Shown one piece after another: positions 52,568-62,275 of a DNA stretch of 64,000 nucleotides. The first letter of the stretch is position 1. The number at the start of each line of letters is the position of its first letter. Below the pieces are notes generated by a model. That model was not told the DNA's origin. It searched no databases and saw nothing but the letters and a program-made list of their open reading frames with translations. Position numbers and translations under genes: made by a program. The DNA comes from Gammaproteobacteria bacterium (GTDB taxonomy: Bacteria; Pseudomonadota; Gammaproteobacteria; Enterobacterales; Psychrobiaceae), in assembly GCA_013214945.1 (NCBI GenBank), contig JABSRT010000006.1, positions 1 through 64,000 of the forward strand, in the 5' to 3' direction.

Positions 52568-54094
52568 TTATTGTTCGCTGACTTGCGGGTAGCGTGAACG
52601 TTTTTCTAAATCGTCAAGATCAATGTTATTGCGCATGTACATGGTGCTGGCATCAAACATTGGTTGGTGATCCCACTGTGGTTGTGTGCCTTTTTTATGG
52701 GCTTGCGCTACTAACCTGCGGCGCTTTTGGCTGATAATGACATCGCGGGTAATTGCGTCAGAATCCCAGCGCTGCGCCGCTTCTTGGCGTAATGATTCAA
52801 GCCTTTGAGCATGCGCAGGATCTTGCGCTAAATTGTTACGTTCTTGGGGATCGCTCACCAAATTAAACAATTGGTCAGGATCTGGCTGCGAGCATATGTA
52901 TTTATAATCACCACGGCGGATCATAAACATCGGTGCAATCACGCCTTCACCCATGTATTCACCGATTACTTCATCATGGCCCTGCTCGCCGTTTAAATGT
53001 GGCATTAAGCTGCGGCCATCAATGGGCATCGCATATTCTGGCGCTTCGCCACCATTGGCCAGCTCTGCGAAAGTAGGTAGCAGATCCATGGTTGAAACAG
53101 ACTCTTTAACTCGTTTGGCAGAAAAATGCTTCGGCGCATAAACCAGTAGTGGCACACGAGCAGACCATTCAAAATAACTCATTTTGTACCACAAACCGCG
53201 TTCACCGAGCATGTCGCCATGATCGCCAGAGAACACCACAATAGTATTGTCACTCAAACCTGACTCTTCTAGCGTTTTTAATAGCTTACCTATTTGGTCA
53301 TCGACATAACTGACCGCGCCATAATAGGCACGGCGGGCATTACGAATTTGTTGGTCGGTGATTTTTGAGCGATCCATTTGATAGACATGATGCAAACGAC
53401 ATGAGTGCGGATCTTGTTCAGCGACAGGAATTTCAAACGACGGCAGTTCAATTTCATCATCGGTGTATCTATCCCAATACTCTTGAGGGATGGCATAAGG
53501 ATCGTGCGGGTGAGTCATCGACACGGTTAGGCAAAAAGGGCGCTCGTCGGTGCCACGGGCATGATCGTACAAATAGCGCTGGGCATGAAACACCACCTCA
53601 TCATCAAAGTCGAGTTGATTGGTTCTGATCGCAGGGCCAGCTTGGGTAACCGATGACATGTTGTGATACCAAGTCGGACGGGCTTCAAAATTTTCCCAGT
53701 CTGGAAACCAGCCGTAATCGGCTGGATAAATGTCAGTGGTGAGGCGCTGTTCAAACCCGTGTAACTGGTCGGGGCCACAAAAGTGCATTTTACCTGACAG
53801 CGCGGTGCGATAATCGCTGTTACGCAAGTAGTGGGCAAATGTTGGAATGTCGGCTGGAAATTCAGCAGCGTTATCATAAGCGCCAATCTTACTGGGCAAT
53901 TGGCCACTCATTAATACGTATCGACTTGGAGCACATAACGGACTGTTGCAATAAGCGGACTCAAACACGACGCCGCCTGCGGCTAGTTTGTCCAGGTTTG
54001 GTGTTTTAGCGGTTTTGCCGCCGTAAATCGACAAAACTGGTGCGGCTAACTGATCGGCCATGATAAATAGAATATTAGGTTTAGATTGGGTCAT
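52568..54094 (-). CDS. betC: Choline sulfatase
   Basis: A 508-residue type I sulfatase that hydrolyses choline-O-sulfate to choline and sulfate. The formylglycine signature CAPSRYVLMSG has its Cys at residue 54, the same number as in rhizobial BetC. Metal ligands are provided by MADQ near the N-terminus and SGDHGDMLGERGLWYKM. The C-terminal extension with KRRRLVAQAHKKGTQPQWDHQP is diagnostic for choline sulfatases. I use the ATG at 54094, preceded by GGAG at 9 nt. First gene of the unit and divergent from a LysR regulator. A sulfatase-maturing enzyme would be needed and is not in the window. Confidence 0.95.
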   Translation of the reverse strand: MTQSKPNILFIMADQLAAPVLSIYGGKTAKTPNLDKLAAGGVVFESAYCNSPLCAPSRYVLMSGQLPSKIGAYDNAAEFPADIPTFAHYLRNSDYRTALSGKMHFCGPDQLHGFEQRLTTDIYPADYGWFPDWENFEARPTWYHNMSSVTQAGPAIRTNQLDFDDEVVFHAQRYLYDHARGTDERPFCLTVSMTHPHDPYAIPQEYWDRYTDDEIELPSFEIPVAEQDPHSCRLHHVYQMDRSKITDQQIRNARRAYYGAVSYVDDQIGKLLKTLEESGLSDNTIVVFSGDHGDMLGERGLWYKMSYFEWSARVPLLVYAPKHFSAKRVKESVSTMDLLPTFAELANGGEAPEYAMPIDGRSLMPHLNGEQGHDEVIGEYMGEGVIAPMFMIRRGDYKYICSQPDPDQLFNLVSDPQERNNLAQDPAHAQRLESLRQEAAQRWDSDAITRDVIISQKRRRLVAQAHKKGTQPQWDHQPMFDASTMYMRNNIDLDDLEKRSRYPQVSEQ

Positions 54095-54640
54095 CGCTAT
54101 TTGCTCCATTAGTGACACTGGCATTAGCACCGATTATTAACGCAAGTTCGGCTGTTGCCATGTTGTAATTGAGTTGACACTAACACTGGCGAGGTCGGTG
54201 ATGGAAACGAAAAAAACTCCGTCAGCGTAACTATAAGTTACTCATGAGTATGGCTAGCAAAAAATAACAACCAGTTCATTTTGAAAACGACATTAAATCG
54301 AATAAATAGCCGCTGATGTGTCGTTTTACGATAACCTTGCATCAGTGCTAAGTGAATATAATAAGATCAATAAAATGGCTAGTTGGATTAAATGAATTTA
54401 AAGATTTAATAATCAGTCTGTTATGAGGCATTGTGGTTCGATGAAAACTTCAGGTAAACTGAGCACTATCCACGAATAAGTCGCCAGCTTTCGTTCAGTA
54501 GTTTAGCCATTTCGAACGATAACCTTGTTATTTTTTGACGGGTAAGCGCCGCTAGACCCATTTTGTTGCGTAACTTTTATTGACCCGATATTTCTAATGA
54601 ATTCTTGTTAGTGAAGTAACTATCAATACCAGGAGAGCAG
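54095..54640. promoter_or_regulatory. Divergent control region betC / LysR with a 12-bp direct repeat
   Basis: About 545 bp without a gene. It contains ACGATAACCTTG twice, at 54328-54339 and 54516-54527, 188 bp apart, as well as TCGTTC and GAACGA arms around the second copy. These are candidate sites for the neighbouring LysR regulator. No clear sigma-70 or sigma-54 promoter was identified. Confidence 0.4.
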
Positions 54641-55594
54641 ATGAGAAAACGCCACTCGCTTACCGCACTGCGTGCCTTTGAAGCTGTTGCTCGCCATGGC
54701 AGTATTTCTGTTGCTGCGCGCGAACTCATTGTTACCCGTCCTGCGATTAGCAAACAAATTAAGCTATTGGAATCTCAGTTGAATTGCTTGTTGTTATCAC
54801 GCAGTGGTAATGCCGTGAGTTTAACTGGTGCTGGTGAGGAGCTATTTTTTGGCCTTAATCAAGCCTTTGACTTAATCGCGGTAACGACCGACAGAATTTG
54901 TGCGCGTGGACCGCAGGAGCAAAAAGTAAAAATGTTGGTCGAGCGAGATTTTGCCTCTGCTTGGCTAGCGGAGCGTATTGGCCAGTTTTTAGTGTTAAAT
55001 CCTGGCGTTTCGGTTGAAGTGCAAGCTGAACAAAATGGCTTAATGCACATGGATCAAGATTTTAGTTTCCGGATTCGGTATGGAAAGCTTGGACAAAGTG
55101 GACCATTGCTCGATGAGAAAATTCTGCACCGTTGGATTGATATTCCGTTATGCACCCAAGACTATGCGCAGAGACATATTAATAGCGACGAGCAGTTGCA
55201 CAGCAAATCGTTACATTTTTTAATCGACAGTGGAACCCAAGCTTGGCAAGACTGGTTTCATTTCAGTGATTACTCGATGCCAAAACTTGAACCGCGCAGT
55301 ACCGTGTTTAACGAAACAAGCTTGTGTTTGTCGGCGGCAATCAGCGGTGGTGGTATTGCAATCGGCAGTTTCTTAGCACTGGGCGCGTTGCAATCAGGTG
55401 CGCTTTTTGCACCCTTTAAAGTCGGCATTGAAAGCGAAGAGGCCTATTGTATTCTAACCCCCGCAGGGCGCAGGCTAAGTCAAGCAGAGCGCGCTTTTGA
55501 GACATGGCTGCACCAAACAGTTAAGGAATACCAACAACATATTTTGCAGTATTTTGAGCAACAGCAGATTAAGCTGATTAGTCGCGTGGGTTAA
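54641..55594 (+). CDS. LysR-family regulator of choline-sulfate genes
   Basis: A 317-residue LysR regulator. Winged helix at the N-terminus (HSLTALRAFEAVARHGSISVAARELIVTRPAISKQIKLLESQL), then an effector-binding domain of the GcvA/BetR-like class. A strong AGGAGAGC ribosome site precedes the ATG. Divergent from betC; related regulators beside choline sulfatases activate the operon in response to choline derivatives, which is the likely role here. Confidence 0.87.
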   Translation: MRKRHSLTALRAFEAVARHGSISVAARELIVTRPAISKQIKLLESQLNCLLLSRSGNAVSLTGAGEELFFGLNQAFDLIAVTTDRICARGPQEQKVKMLVERDFASAWLAERIGQFLVLNPGVSVEVQAEQNGLMHMDQDFSFRIRYGKLGQSGPLLDEKILHRWIDIPLCTQDYAQRHINSDEQLHSKSLHFLIDSGTQAWQDWFHFSDYSMPKLEPRSTVFNETSLCLSAAISGGGIAIGSFLALGALQSGALFAPFKVGIESEEAYCILTPAGRRLSQAERAFETWLHQTVKEYQQHILQYFEQQQIKLISRVG

Positions 55595-55901
55595 TTTTTT
55601 AATATTCCGATTAATGATTTATCAATCAATCAATCGGTCAACCGTCGCCACCGAGTATGCTCCTCAAATTCAACCGGACATTTGTCTTAAAGGAATTTAA
55701 ATAAGTGGCATTAATAATTTGGATTAAGTAACGAAGATTTATATTTTAAACGACCAAGTGAGTGCGGTATTATTTTGTAGGTGGTTTTGTTTGGTTTGAG
55801 CATGCGTTGGGTGATGTATCAATAATGATGAGTGTTGTGAAAGGTTCGGTAGAGTAGGGCTGGTTATAAAGGGAAGAAGTAAATTACTTTATTACAGACA
55901 T
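55595..55901. other. Intergenic region without recognisable gene
   Basis: About 307 bases between the LysR stop and the tRNA terminator. AT-rich, with a short ATCA microrepeat near 55618-55637. I see no gene, promoter or RNA that I can support. Confidence 0.5.
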
Positions 55902-55947
55902 AAAAAAATCGCCAGTCTTAGCTTATTCTACAAGCTTAAGGGCGATT
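55902..55947 (-). terminator. Terminator of the tRNA gene
   Basis: On the minus strand AATCGCC (55947-55941) pairs with GGCGATT (55913-55907), with further partial pairing inside, followed by a run of T (plus-strand A run 55902-55906). It lies 23 bp after the tRNA. Confidence 0.75.
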
Positions 55948-55969
55948 GATGTATTGTGCTGTAAGTGAT

Positions 55970-56046
<77 letters not shown>

Positions 56047-56247
56047 ATCACTTTAATTTAACTGTTCAAGTCGCTTTATCTTGTTAGATGCTGCGTCCCG
56101 TTCAGATGGCGCTATAATAGCGACATTATGATTTAATGCAACTACTAATTTAAATTAGTTTGCCATCTGTCGCAATATCAAGCGTAACGCTGGTTAATTG
56201 CCCTTTTATAGACCAGATAACCGATATACGGGCTAATAAAAGTAATA

Positions 56248-57645
56248 TTAGTATAAATGCAGTAGCTGATTAATCGTAAATTCACCGCCGTGGCCATACT
56301 CTAAAATTAGCATCTGTTTTATTTGTTCACTGACGTCATTCGTTACCCCTGCGCGCGTCACTAAACCGTGTTTAATTAATAGCGCTAATTTTTTATCGCT
56401 GGCAATGGCTTGTTGTGCCTCACGATAAAAATTTGCTTTGCGTTCATCGACTAATTCGACCAGTAGCCGTTTGACCGCGTGAGCTTGTTGTTGCTTTAAC
56501 ACGACTGTTAGTTGTTGCTTGTTACTTAAGATCATTGGATCCGCAGCCAGCTCGATAAGTGGATGAGCCAGGTGACTTTGGTCGCTTGATTCAACCCGGA
56601 TATTGGTGGGACGTACTTGCTTGTTAACCGTCAGATAGACCGTTGCCGCGAGCGAATTAGTTTGGTGTTGGATTTGGTACTGATAATCGGAATAAATCGG
56701 TATTTGCACGGTTGGTGATAAATGCGCTAAATCATGCGCTAAAGCGTTAGTTTCTTTAAGTTGACGGCGGTCGAGCTTTCGTAAAACATTGAGAGAATGT
56801 TGGCGGTCTTGCATTTGATTACTTGTTTGTGCCAGAGAATAATTAGTGGTGGCTAAGTGTTGCTCTAATTGTAATTTTTTGGATGCGGTTAAGCCGCTGG
56901 CGCTAAGCTGAGTCATTAGTGAGTTAGTTTGTGAAATTAATTGGTTCTTTTTACTTTGTAGCTGGTTTACCTTTCGATATAAATAATCAATCTTATGACT
57001 GTTGTTATGTTCTTGAGCTGCGTTATGGGCGATCGATCTTTGGATCTCAATTAGCTCTGGATTGATGATGGTTTCACTGCCACTGATGTATTTCGTTTGC
57101 AAGGTGGTGCTTGACTGCTCAATTTCATAAACTGGAGTCGATTGGGTAAAGCGTAAAACCCTGGCATAACGCTGCGTTGACAGGAGTAAGCCGTCAATGT
57201 CGCTGATCTGGTGCGGCATAATATTAATGCCTTTGCCCGCTAATGACACATCCAGCACGCTTTGAGCTCTTAATTTCAGATAAAGCGCTTTATAGCGACT
57301 ATTAGCTGTTGGGCTGCGGGTTATTTGAAAAACTTTGCTGTAAAGCAGCAGGGCTTTTTCTAATTGTTGGTTTTGCTGAGCCAGCGCAGCTTGTTGCGCC
57401 AGGTTGTTGGCCCAAGCGTTTAGCTGGGTTGTGGCAAGGATAAGTTGTTGGGCGGTTTCTTGATTGTCGGGTTCTTCTTTTACAGCGGCACTAAATTTGT
57501 CAACGGCCAGCTCAAATTGCTGCTGGCTCATAAATTGTTGCCCGGCATCAACGAGGTTTTGGTGGGCGCAGCCGCTAAGAAAAAACACGCTAGCGAATAG
57601 GCTGAAAATGATACGTTGTTGTTTTATATATCCGAACTTGACCAC
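56248..57645 (-). CDS. Lipoprotein of unknown function with TPR-like and coiled-coil parts
   Basis: A 465-residue protein. Signal peptide with lipobox FLSGC, Cys26. Residues ~30-120 look TPR-like (AGQQFMSQQQFELAVDKFSAAVKEEPDNQETAQQL, EKALLLYSKVFQI). The middle (~205-290) is a long Gln/Ser-rich coiled coil (SHKIDYLYRKVNQLQSKKNQLISQTNSLMTQL), and the C-terminal part contains mixed beta-type sequence. I do not recognise the family. It is alone between the tRNA and apaH. A periplasmic scaffold or envelope role is only a guess. Confidence 0.7.
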   Translation of the reverse strand: MVKFGYIKQQRIIFSLFASVFFLSGCAHQNLVDAGQQFMSQQQFELAVDKFSAAVKEEPDNQETAQQLILATTQLNAWANNLAQQAALAQQNQQLEKALLLYSKVFQITRSPTANSRYKALYLKLRAQSVLDVSLAGKGINIMPHQISDIDGLLLSTQRYARVLRFTQSTPVYEIEQSSTTLQTKYISGSETIINPELIEIQRSIAHNAAQEHNNSHKIDYLYRKVNQLQSKKNQLISQTNSLMTQLSASGLTASKKLQLEQHLATTNYSLAQTSNQMQDRQHSLNVLRKLDRRQLKETNALAHDLAHLSPTVQIPIYSDYQYQIQHQTNSLAATVYLTVNKQVRPTNIRVESSDQSHLAHPLIELAADPMILSNKQQLTVVLKQQQAHAVKRLLVELVDERKANFYREAQQAIASDKKLALLIKHGLVTRAGVTNDVSEQIKQMLILEYGHGGEFTINQLLHLY

Positions 57646-57886
57646 TTAATTGCCCTTTTCTAATTATCTCAATGACTTATGATAAACGTACTGGCTGAAC
57701 TGAAACTGAGTGAACATCATAACCCAAAGGTTTAATCGTCACGACAGTTTGTTTTTGTGAGTTAGCTTGCTTTGGCGTGTCTCGAGCGTCACGTTTTATC
57801 AAGCACAAGTGACCACTTAATTAATCGGATTGGTATTTATTAAGCTGATGCGACATCAATAAGAGCTAGCGGGGAATTAAAGTCGA

Positions 57887-58702
57887 TTAGTTTAGCGCGG
57901 GTTGCACTATCTTTTGATCGGTTTCTAAACACCAAGCCGTTAGTTCGTTACCCCATAAGCAGCCAGTATCTAAAGCAATGGCATTGGCATGGTTAGTGTG
58001 ACCGAGCAGTGACGCCCAATGACCAAAAACGACTCGAGTTTTATCTAGGCTGGCGTTTTCTAGTGAAAACCATGGCACAAGTTCGGCAACTTTAAGTTCG
58101 CTTGGCGGGCAATTTTGGATGAAATCTAAACTGCCATCATTAAAGCAATAACGCATTCTGGTTAATGCATTAATGGTGTATATCCATCGCTGCTGTGGCG
58201 AGTCACAAGCAAACCAGTTATTTGGTTGGTTGTTATACATTGCTTGAAGCAATTGTGAAAAATCGGGCTGTTGCAGTTGATGCTCAACCTCAAGCGCGGC
58301 TTGCTTGGCGCTGCTCAAATTCCATTGTGGTGATAATCCAGCGTGAGTCAATATGAGCTGGTGCTCGGGTTGCGCGATTAATAATGGCTGAGTCCTAAGG
58401 TAGTCGACGAAGTAGTCTAATTTAGGTGAAGCCAGTAATTGGTCGAACTTATCGCTCGGTTTTGCTGATTTAATTGCGCGGCTAATCGCCAAGAAGTGCA
58501 GGTCGTGATTACCTAAAACTGTTTGAATTGAATCGGGGTGAGCCGTTACATACTCAAGCGTTGCTAGCGCTTTGGGCCCACGACCAATTAAATCACCGGT
58601 TAAAAATAAGCTATCGCGGCCGTGCTCAAAGTTGATTTTAGCGAGTAATAAACTAAATTCATCGAAACAGCCTTGAATGTCGCCGATGAAGTAACTGGCC
58701 AT
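57887..58702 (-). CDS. apaH: Symmetrical diadenosine tetraphosphatase
   Basis: A 271-residue metallophosphoesterase that cleaves Ap4A into two ADP and also removes Np4 caps from RNA. Metal-binding motifs in order: GDIQGC near the N-terminus, FLTGDLIGRGPKALATLEYV, VLGNHDLHFLAI and LTHAGLSPQW, with the late VFGHWA and LDTGCLWGNELTAWC. Last gene of the conserved surA-pdxA-rsmA-apaG-apaH string, 1 bp after apaG. Confidence 0.97.
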   Translation of the reverse strand: MASYFIGDIQGCFDEFSLLLAKINFEHGRDSLFLTGDLIGRGPKALATLEYVTAHPDSIQTVLGNHDLHFLAISRAIKSAKPSDKFDQLLASPKLDYFVDYLRTQPLLIAQPEHQLILTHAGLSPQWNLSSAKQAALEVEHQLQQPDFSQLLQAMYNNQPNNWFACDSPQQRWIYTINALTRMRYCFNDGSLDFIQNCPPSELKVAELVPWFSLENASLDKTRVVFGHWASLLGHTNHANAIALDTGCLWGNELTAWCLETDQKIVQPALN

Positions 58703-58703
58703 G

Positions 58704-59102
58704 TTAGTGAATAGCGCCCGGCAGTGCTAGACGAAATGGCGCAACGGCCACCTCTATTAACGCATCATCTTCAACTTGCATAATAAAGTGGCCATGCATG
58801 GTGCCGACCGAAGTCGTTAAATGACAACCGCTGTTGTATTCAAAACCCTGATCGCGGGTCAACACCGGCTGTTGGCCAATGACACCGTCACCAGTGACTT
58901 CACTTTGCTGGCCATCGCCATCGGTAATTACCCAATGACGACGCAATAACTGAACTTTATAATCACTGTCGTTGCTTAGCTCAATGTGATACCCAAACAA
59001 ATATTGCACCACACCTTCAGCGTCAGTGCGCTGGTCAATAAAGTAAGGCGCGACATCGACTGTTATTTGCTCGGTAATTAGGTTCAGTTCAGCAGGGGTC
59101 AT
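58704..59102 (-). CDS. apaG: Co2+/Mg2+ efflux-associated protein ApaG
   Basis: A 132-residue protein consisting of one ApaG (fibronectin III-like) domain: LFGYHIELSNDSDYKVQLLRRHWVITDGDGQ, GDGVIGQQPVLTRDQGFEYNSG and MHGHFIMQVEDDALIEVAVAPFRLALPGAIH. Its exact function is unsettled; mutants of Salmonella CorD/ApaG affect cobalt and magnesium efflux. The start overlaps the rsmA stop by one base, which implies coupling. Confidence 0.96.
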   Translation of the reverse strand: MTPAELNLITEQITVDVAPYFIDQRTDAEGVVQYLFGYHIELSNDSDYKVQLLRRHWVITDGDGQQSEVTGDGVIGQQPVLTRDQGFEYNSGCHLTTSVGTMHGHFIMQVEDDALIEVAVAPFRLALPGAIH

Positions 59103-59920
59103 TAGGCGCTCTTATTGCTTTTTTTATCGGTAATAAGGTTAGCTAAAGCTACAAATTGTTCGACTGATACTTGCTCAGCTCGCAATTCTGGTGCGACGCC
59201 AACAGCCATTAATTCGTCAACAGTTAAGGTGCCTTTTAGGCTGTTACGAATAGTTTTACGGCGCTGTGAGAAAGCCTGGGCACAGATATGCTGTAAACAA
59301 GCGAAATCTTTGGCAGGGAAAGGCAGTTCAACGTACGGCTCAAGGCGTACTACTGCTGAATCAACCTTAGGCGCCGGCACGAAACAATGTGGTCCCACTT
59401 CAATCACGGGGATGATGTTACAAAAATACTGTGCCATCACACTTAAGCGGCCGTACGACTTGCTGTTAGGCGCGGCGCACAAACGCAATACCACTTCTTT
59501 TTGCAGCATAAAGTGCATGTTTTCGATCATTCCCGTTTGTTCAAATAAATGAAACATTAGTGGGGTTGATATATTGTAAGGCAGGTTACCGAACACTTTA
59601 AGTTTTTGACCATCGGTCACTAAAGCCGAAAAATCAAACTTAAGCGCATCACCCTGATGAATGGTTAATTTTTTACCCAAAACTGGATGGTGTTCAAGTC
59701 TGCGGGCTAAATCACGGTCAAGCTCAACCACTGACATGTGATCTACTTTAGCCGCTACAGGCTCGGTTAAGGCACCAAGACCGGGTCCGATCTCAACTAA
59801 ATGATCTCCAGGTAGCGGGTTTATGGCAGCCACGATATTGTCAATCACGCCCTGATCATTAAGGAAGTTTTGTCCAAAACGTTTTCGAGCTGTATGCCCT
59901 TGGTGTACTTTGCTATTCAT
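59102..59920 (-). CDS. rsmA: 16S rRNA adenine dimethyltransferase RsmA (KsgA)
   Basis: A 272-residue methyltransferase that dimethylates A1518 and A1519 of 16S rRNA (E. coli numbering) using S-adenosylmethionine. SAM motif I is [13 protein letters not shown], the catalytic motif IV is NLPYNIS, and the N-terminal RKRFGQNFL is typical. Also known as ksgA; its loss gives kasugamycin resistance in E. coli. It lies 1 bp after pdxA and overlaps apaG. Confidence 0.98.
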   Translation of the reverse strand: MNSKVHQGHTARKRFGQNFLNDQGVIDNIVAAINPLPGDHLVEIGPGLGALTEPVAAKVDHMSVVELDRDLARRLEHHPVLGKKLTIHQGDALKFDFSALVTDGQKLKVFGNLPYNISTPLMFHLFEQTGMIENMHFMLQKEVVLRLCAAPNSKSYGRLSVMAQYFCNIIPVIEVGPHCFVPAPKVDSAVVRLEPYVELPFPAKDFACLQHICAQAFSQRRKTIRNSLKGTLTVDELMAVGVAPELRAEQVSVEQFVALANLITDKKSNKSA

Positions 59921-59921
59921 C

Positions 59922-60902
59922 TTAATTCTTCACTGCAAGTTTTATGGCTTCGTTAATCGCGACTATCATACTGCCACTATCTGCTCGGCCGGTACCAGCC
60001 AAATCAAGGGCGGTGCCATGATCGACTGATGTTCTAATAAAAGGTAACCCTAGGGTTATATTAACGGCTTTGCCAAAACCTTTGTGTTTCAATACTGGCA
60101 AGCCTTGATCGTGAAACATTGATAATACAACATCGGCATCGTCGAGGTATTTATCCTGAAACAAAGTGTCGGCCGGTAAAGGACCAACAATGTCCATGCC
60201 TTCTTCGCGTAATTGCTCAAGGGCAGGGCTAATTATTTCAATTTCTTCTCGGCCTAAGTGACCGTCTTCTCCGGCGTGCGGATTTAATCCACAAACATAA
60301 ATACGCGGATTACTAATGCCAAATTTATTAACTAAATCAGTATGTAATATCCGAGTAACATTAACAACACGGTCAAAGGTGATTGCCTTTGACACATAAG
60401 CTAGCGGCAAGTGAGTGGTCACTAATGCAACTCGTAATCCTTCGGTCGCCAATAACATCACCACATTTGGGGTATTTGATTGTTGAGCAAAAAATTCGGT
60501 ATGACCGCTAAACGCAATACCCGATTTATTGATTATACCCTTATGAACGGGTCCTGTAACGACTGCGGCAAATTCACTGGCAATATTGTGATCGCAGGCA
60601 AATTGCAGCGTTTGCAATACGTAACTTCCGTTTTGCTCGTTCAGCTCACCACAGACCACTGGCTGCGCCAAATCAATGTGATGCACGGTTAAGGTACCAG
60701 CCGATTGCGGCTGGGCCGGTAGGTTCTTATCATAATCACGCAGGGTTAACGCTAGGCCTAATTTTTCGGCGCGTTCGATAAGCAAATTTCTATCGGCGAC
60801 AACGACGATTTCAACTGGCCAATCTTGTTGTGCAATTACAATGGCTAAGTCTGGGCCGATGCCTGCAGGTTCCCCTGTCGTCAGTGCGATACGTATTGTC
60901 AA
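59922..60902 (-). CDS. pdxA: 4-hydroxythreonine-4-phosphate dehydrogenase
   Basis: A 326-residue NAD-dependent, metal-dependent enzyme of pyridoxal 5'-phosphate synthesis. It oxidises 4-phosphohydroxy-L-threonine to an intermediate that PdxJ condenses into the pyridoxine ring. Family blocks are [13 protein letters not shown] at the N-terminus, [45 protein letters not shown] and [12 protein letters not shown], containing the expected metal-binding His residues. Located 20 bp after surA. Confidence 0.98.
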   Translation of the reverse strand: MTIRIALTTGEPAGIGPDLAIVIAQQDWPVEIVVVADRNLLIERAEKLGLALTLRDYDKNLPAQPQSAGTLTVHHIDLAQPVVCGELNEQNGSYVLQTLQFACDHNIASEFAAVVTGPVHKGIINKSGIAFSGHTEFFAQQSNTPNVVMLLATEGLRVALVTTHLPLAYVSKAITFDRVVNVTRILHTDLVNKFGISNPRIYVCGLNPHAGEDGHLGREEIEIISPALEQLREEGMDIVGPLPADTLFQDKYLDDADVVLSMFHDQGLPVLKHKGFGKAVNITLGLPFIRTSVDHGTALDLAGTGRADSGSMIVAINEAIKLAVKN

Positions 60903-60922
60903 AGTGTGATCCTTACTTAGAG

Positions 60923-62215
60923 TTAATTGGCAGTCGCTAATACGTCAATATAGGCTTGAGCACGCAGCTCTCGCGACCACGCTGCACTTTCTTCTGTAAA
61001 TTTTCGGTTAAATATCAGCTGATAAGCTCTATTTTTTACAAATTTGTCAGTTGCGTCGATGTCACGGCGGCCAATAAATTCGATTAAATGCCAACCATGA
61101 ACCGTTTTAAATACTCGGCTTAGCTCGCCTTTTTTATTCAGTGTGGCTAAGGTCTTTTTAAATGCTGGTACGTACGCGCTAGGGTCGTTCCAGCCAAGCT
61201 CACCGCCTTTAATCGCTGAACCAGGATCGGCTGAGTGTTTCTTGGCTAGCTCGTTAAAGGTTGCGCTGCCATTGCTCACTTGTTTCGATAAATCTTCAAG
61301 CAGGTCTTTCGCGCGCTCATCACTTAAAATGATCGATGGTTTAATGAGAATGTGGCGAGCATTGACTTCAGTTACTTCAACTTGTTGCTGGCCTTTAATA
61401 TCGAGAATGGTCAAGATATGGTAACCATTGCCGCTGCGAATAGGGCCAATGATGGCGCCTTTAGCTTGGTCTTTTACTGCATCGGTAAACAAGGTTGGCA
61501 TTTCGTTAATGTTCATGAAACCCCAATCGCCTCCTTCCAGCGCTTTTGGCCCTGAAGAGGCTGTAATCGCGATATGGGCAAAATCATCACCTTGCTTAAG
61601 CAAGTTGATAACTTTATCGGCACGCTCGCGTGATGCTTGTTGATCAAGGCCTGAATTTTGATTGTTATTGGCAATCAAAATATGTCCAATTCTGTACTCA
61701 GTATTGGTACGGCCGTGTTCGGCTAGGGTTTGTACTAAGTTGTCGACTTCTTGGTCTGAAATATTAATGCGACGACGCACGGCAATTCGTTCAACCTGAC
61801 TGAGCAAAATCTCACTGCGGATCGATTCGCGATAATTAACAAAACTTTCACCGTTGCGTTCTATTATATTTTTGAGCTGAGCAACCGTTAACTTTTGTTC
61901 GTCAGCGATCCCCGCAATGGTTTGATCGACTTGAGTATCACCAATGCGGACACCGAAACGCTGGGCCATTTGTTCTTTTAATACCTTATCAATTAGGCGT
62001 TCAGTGGCTTGAGTTCGTAATACATTGTCTGACGGTAGCTGTTTGTTGGCCGCCGCAGAGCGCTGCTTAACATTATTGACTAAAGCCGTGATCTCACTCT
62101 GGAGCACGACACCGTCATTGACAATAATTGATATTTTATCCAAAGGTTGCGCCGCGTTGGTTAACATGGTTGTGCCTGTTAACGCGGCTGCTAAAAAAAT
62201 ATGTGATAGCTTCAT
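60923..62215 (-). CDS. surA: Periplasmic chaperone and peptidyl-prolyl isomerase SurA
   Basis: A 430-residue periplasmic chaperone for outer-membrane beta-barrels. Signal peptide ends TMLTNAAQ near residue 22. Then the N-terminal chaperone domain ([17 protein letters not shown]..., to ~165), two parvulin domains (~175-275 with [10 protein letters not shown], and ~285-385 with [10 protein letters not shown]), and a C-terminal helix. Length matches E. coli SurA (428). It sits between lptD and pdxA in the usual order and its client LptD is encoded just upstream. Confidence 0.97.
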   Translation of the reverse strand: MKLSHIFLAAALTGTTMLTNAAQPLDKISIIVNDGVVLQSEITALVNNVKQRSAAANKQLPSDNVLRTQATERLIDKVLKEQMAQRFGVRIGDTQVDQTIAGIADEQKLTVAQLKNIIERNGESFVNYRESIRSEILLSQVERIAVRRRINISDQEVDNLVQTLAEHGRTNTEYRIGHILIANNNQNSGLDQQASRERADKVINLLKQGDDFAHIAITASSGPKALEGGDWGFMNINEMPTLFTDAVKDQAKGAIIGPIRSGNGYHILTILDIKGQQQVEVTEVNARHILIKPSIILSDERAKDLLEDLSKQVSNGSATFNELAKKHSADPGSAIKGGELGWNDPSAYVPAFKKTLATLNKKGELSRVFKTVHGWHLIEFIGRRDIDATDKFVKNRAYQLIFNRKFTEESAAWSRELRAQAYIDVLATAN

Positions 62216-62275
62216 CTACTTTCCATTACTGAACATTTTGACTTCATTTATCTTAGAGATAGTCAAAGTGCATGG

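Noticed and set aside
59115-59552. Plus-strand open frame of 145 codons within rsmA
   Set aside because: It is antisense to the conserved rsmA coding sequence; length alone is not evidence.
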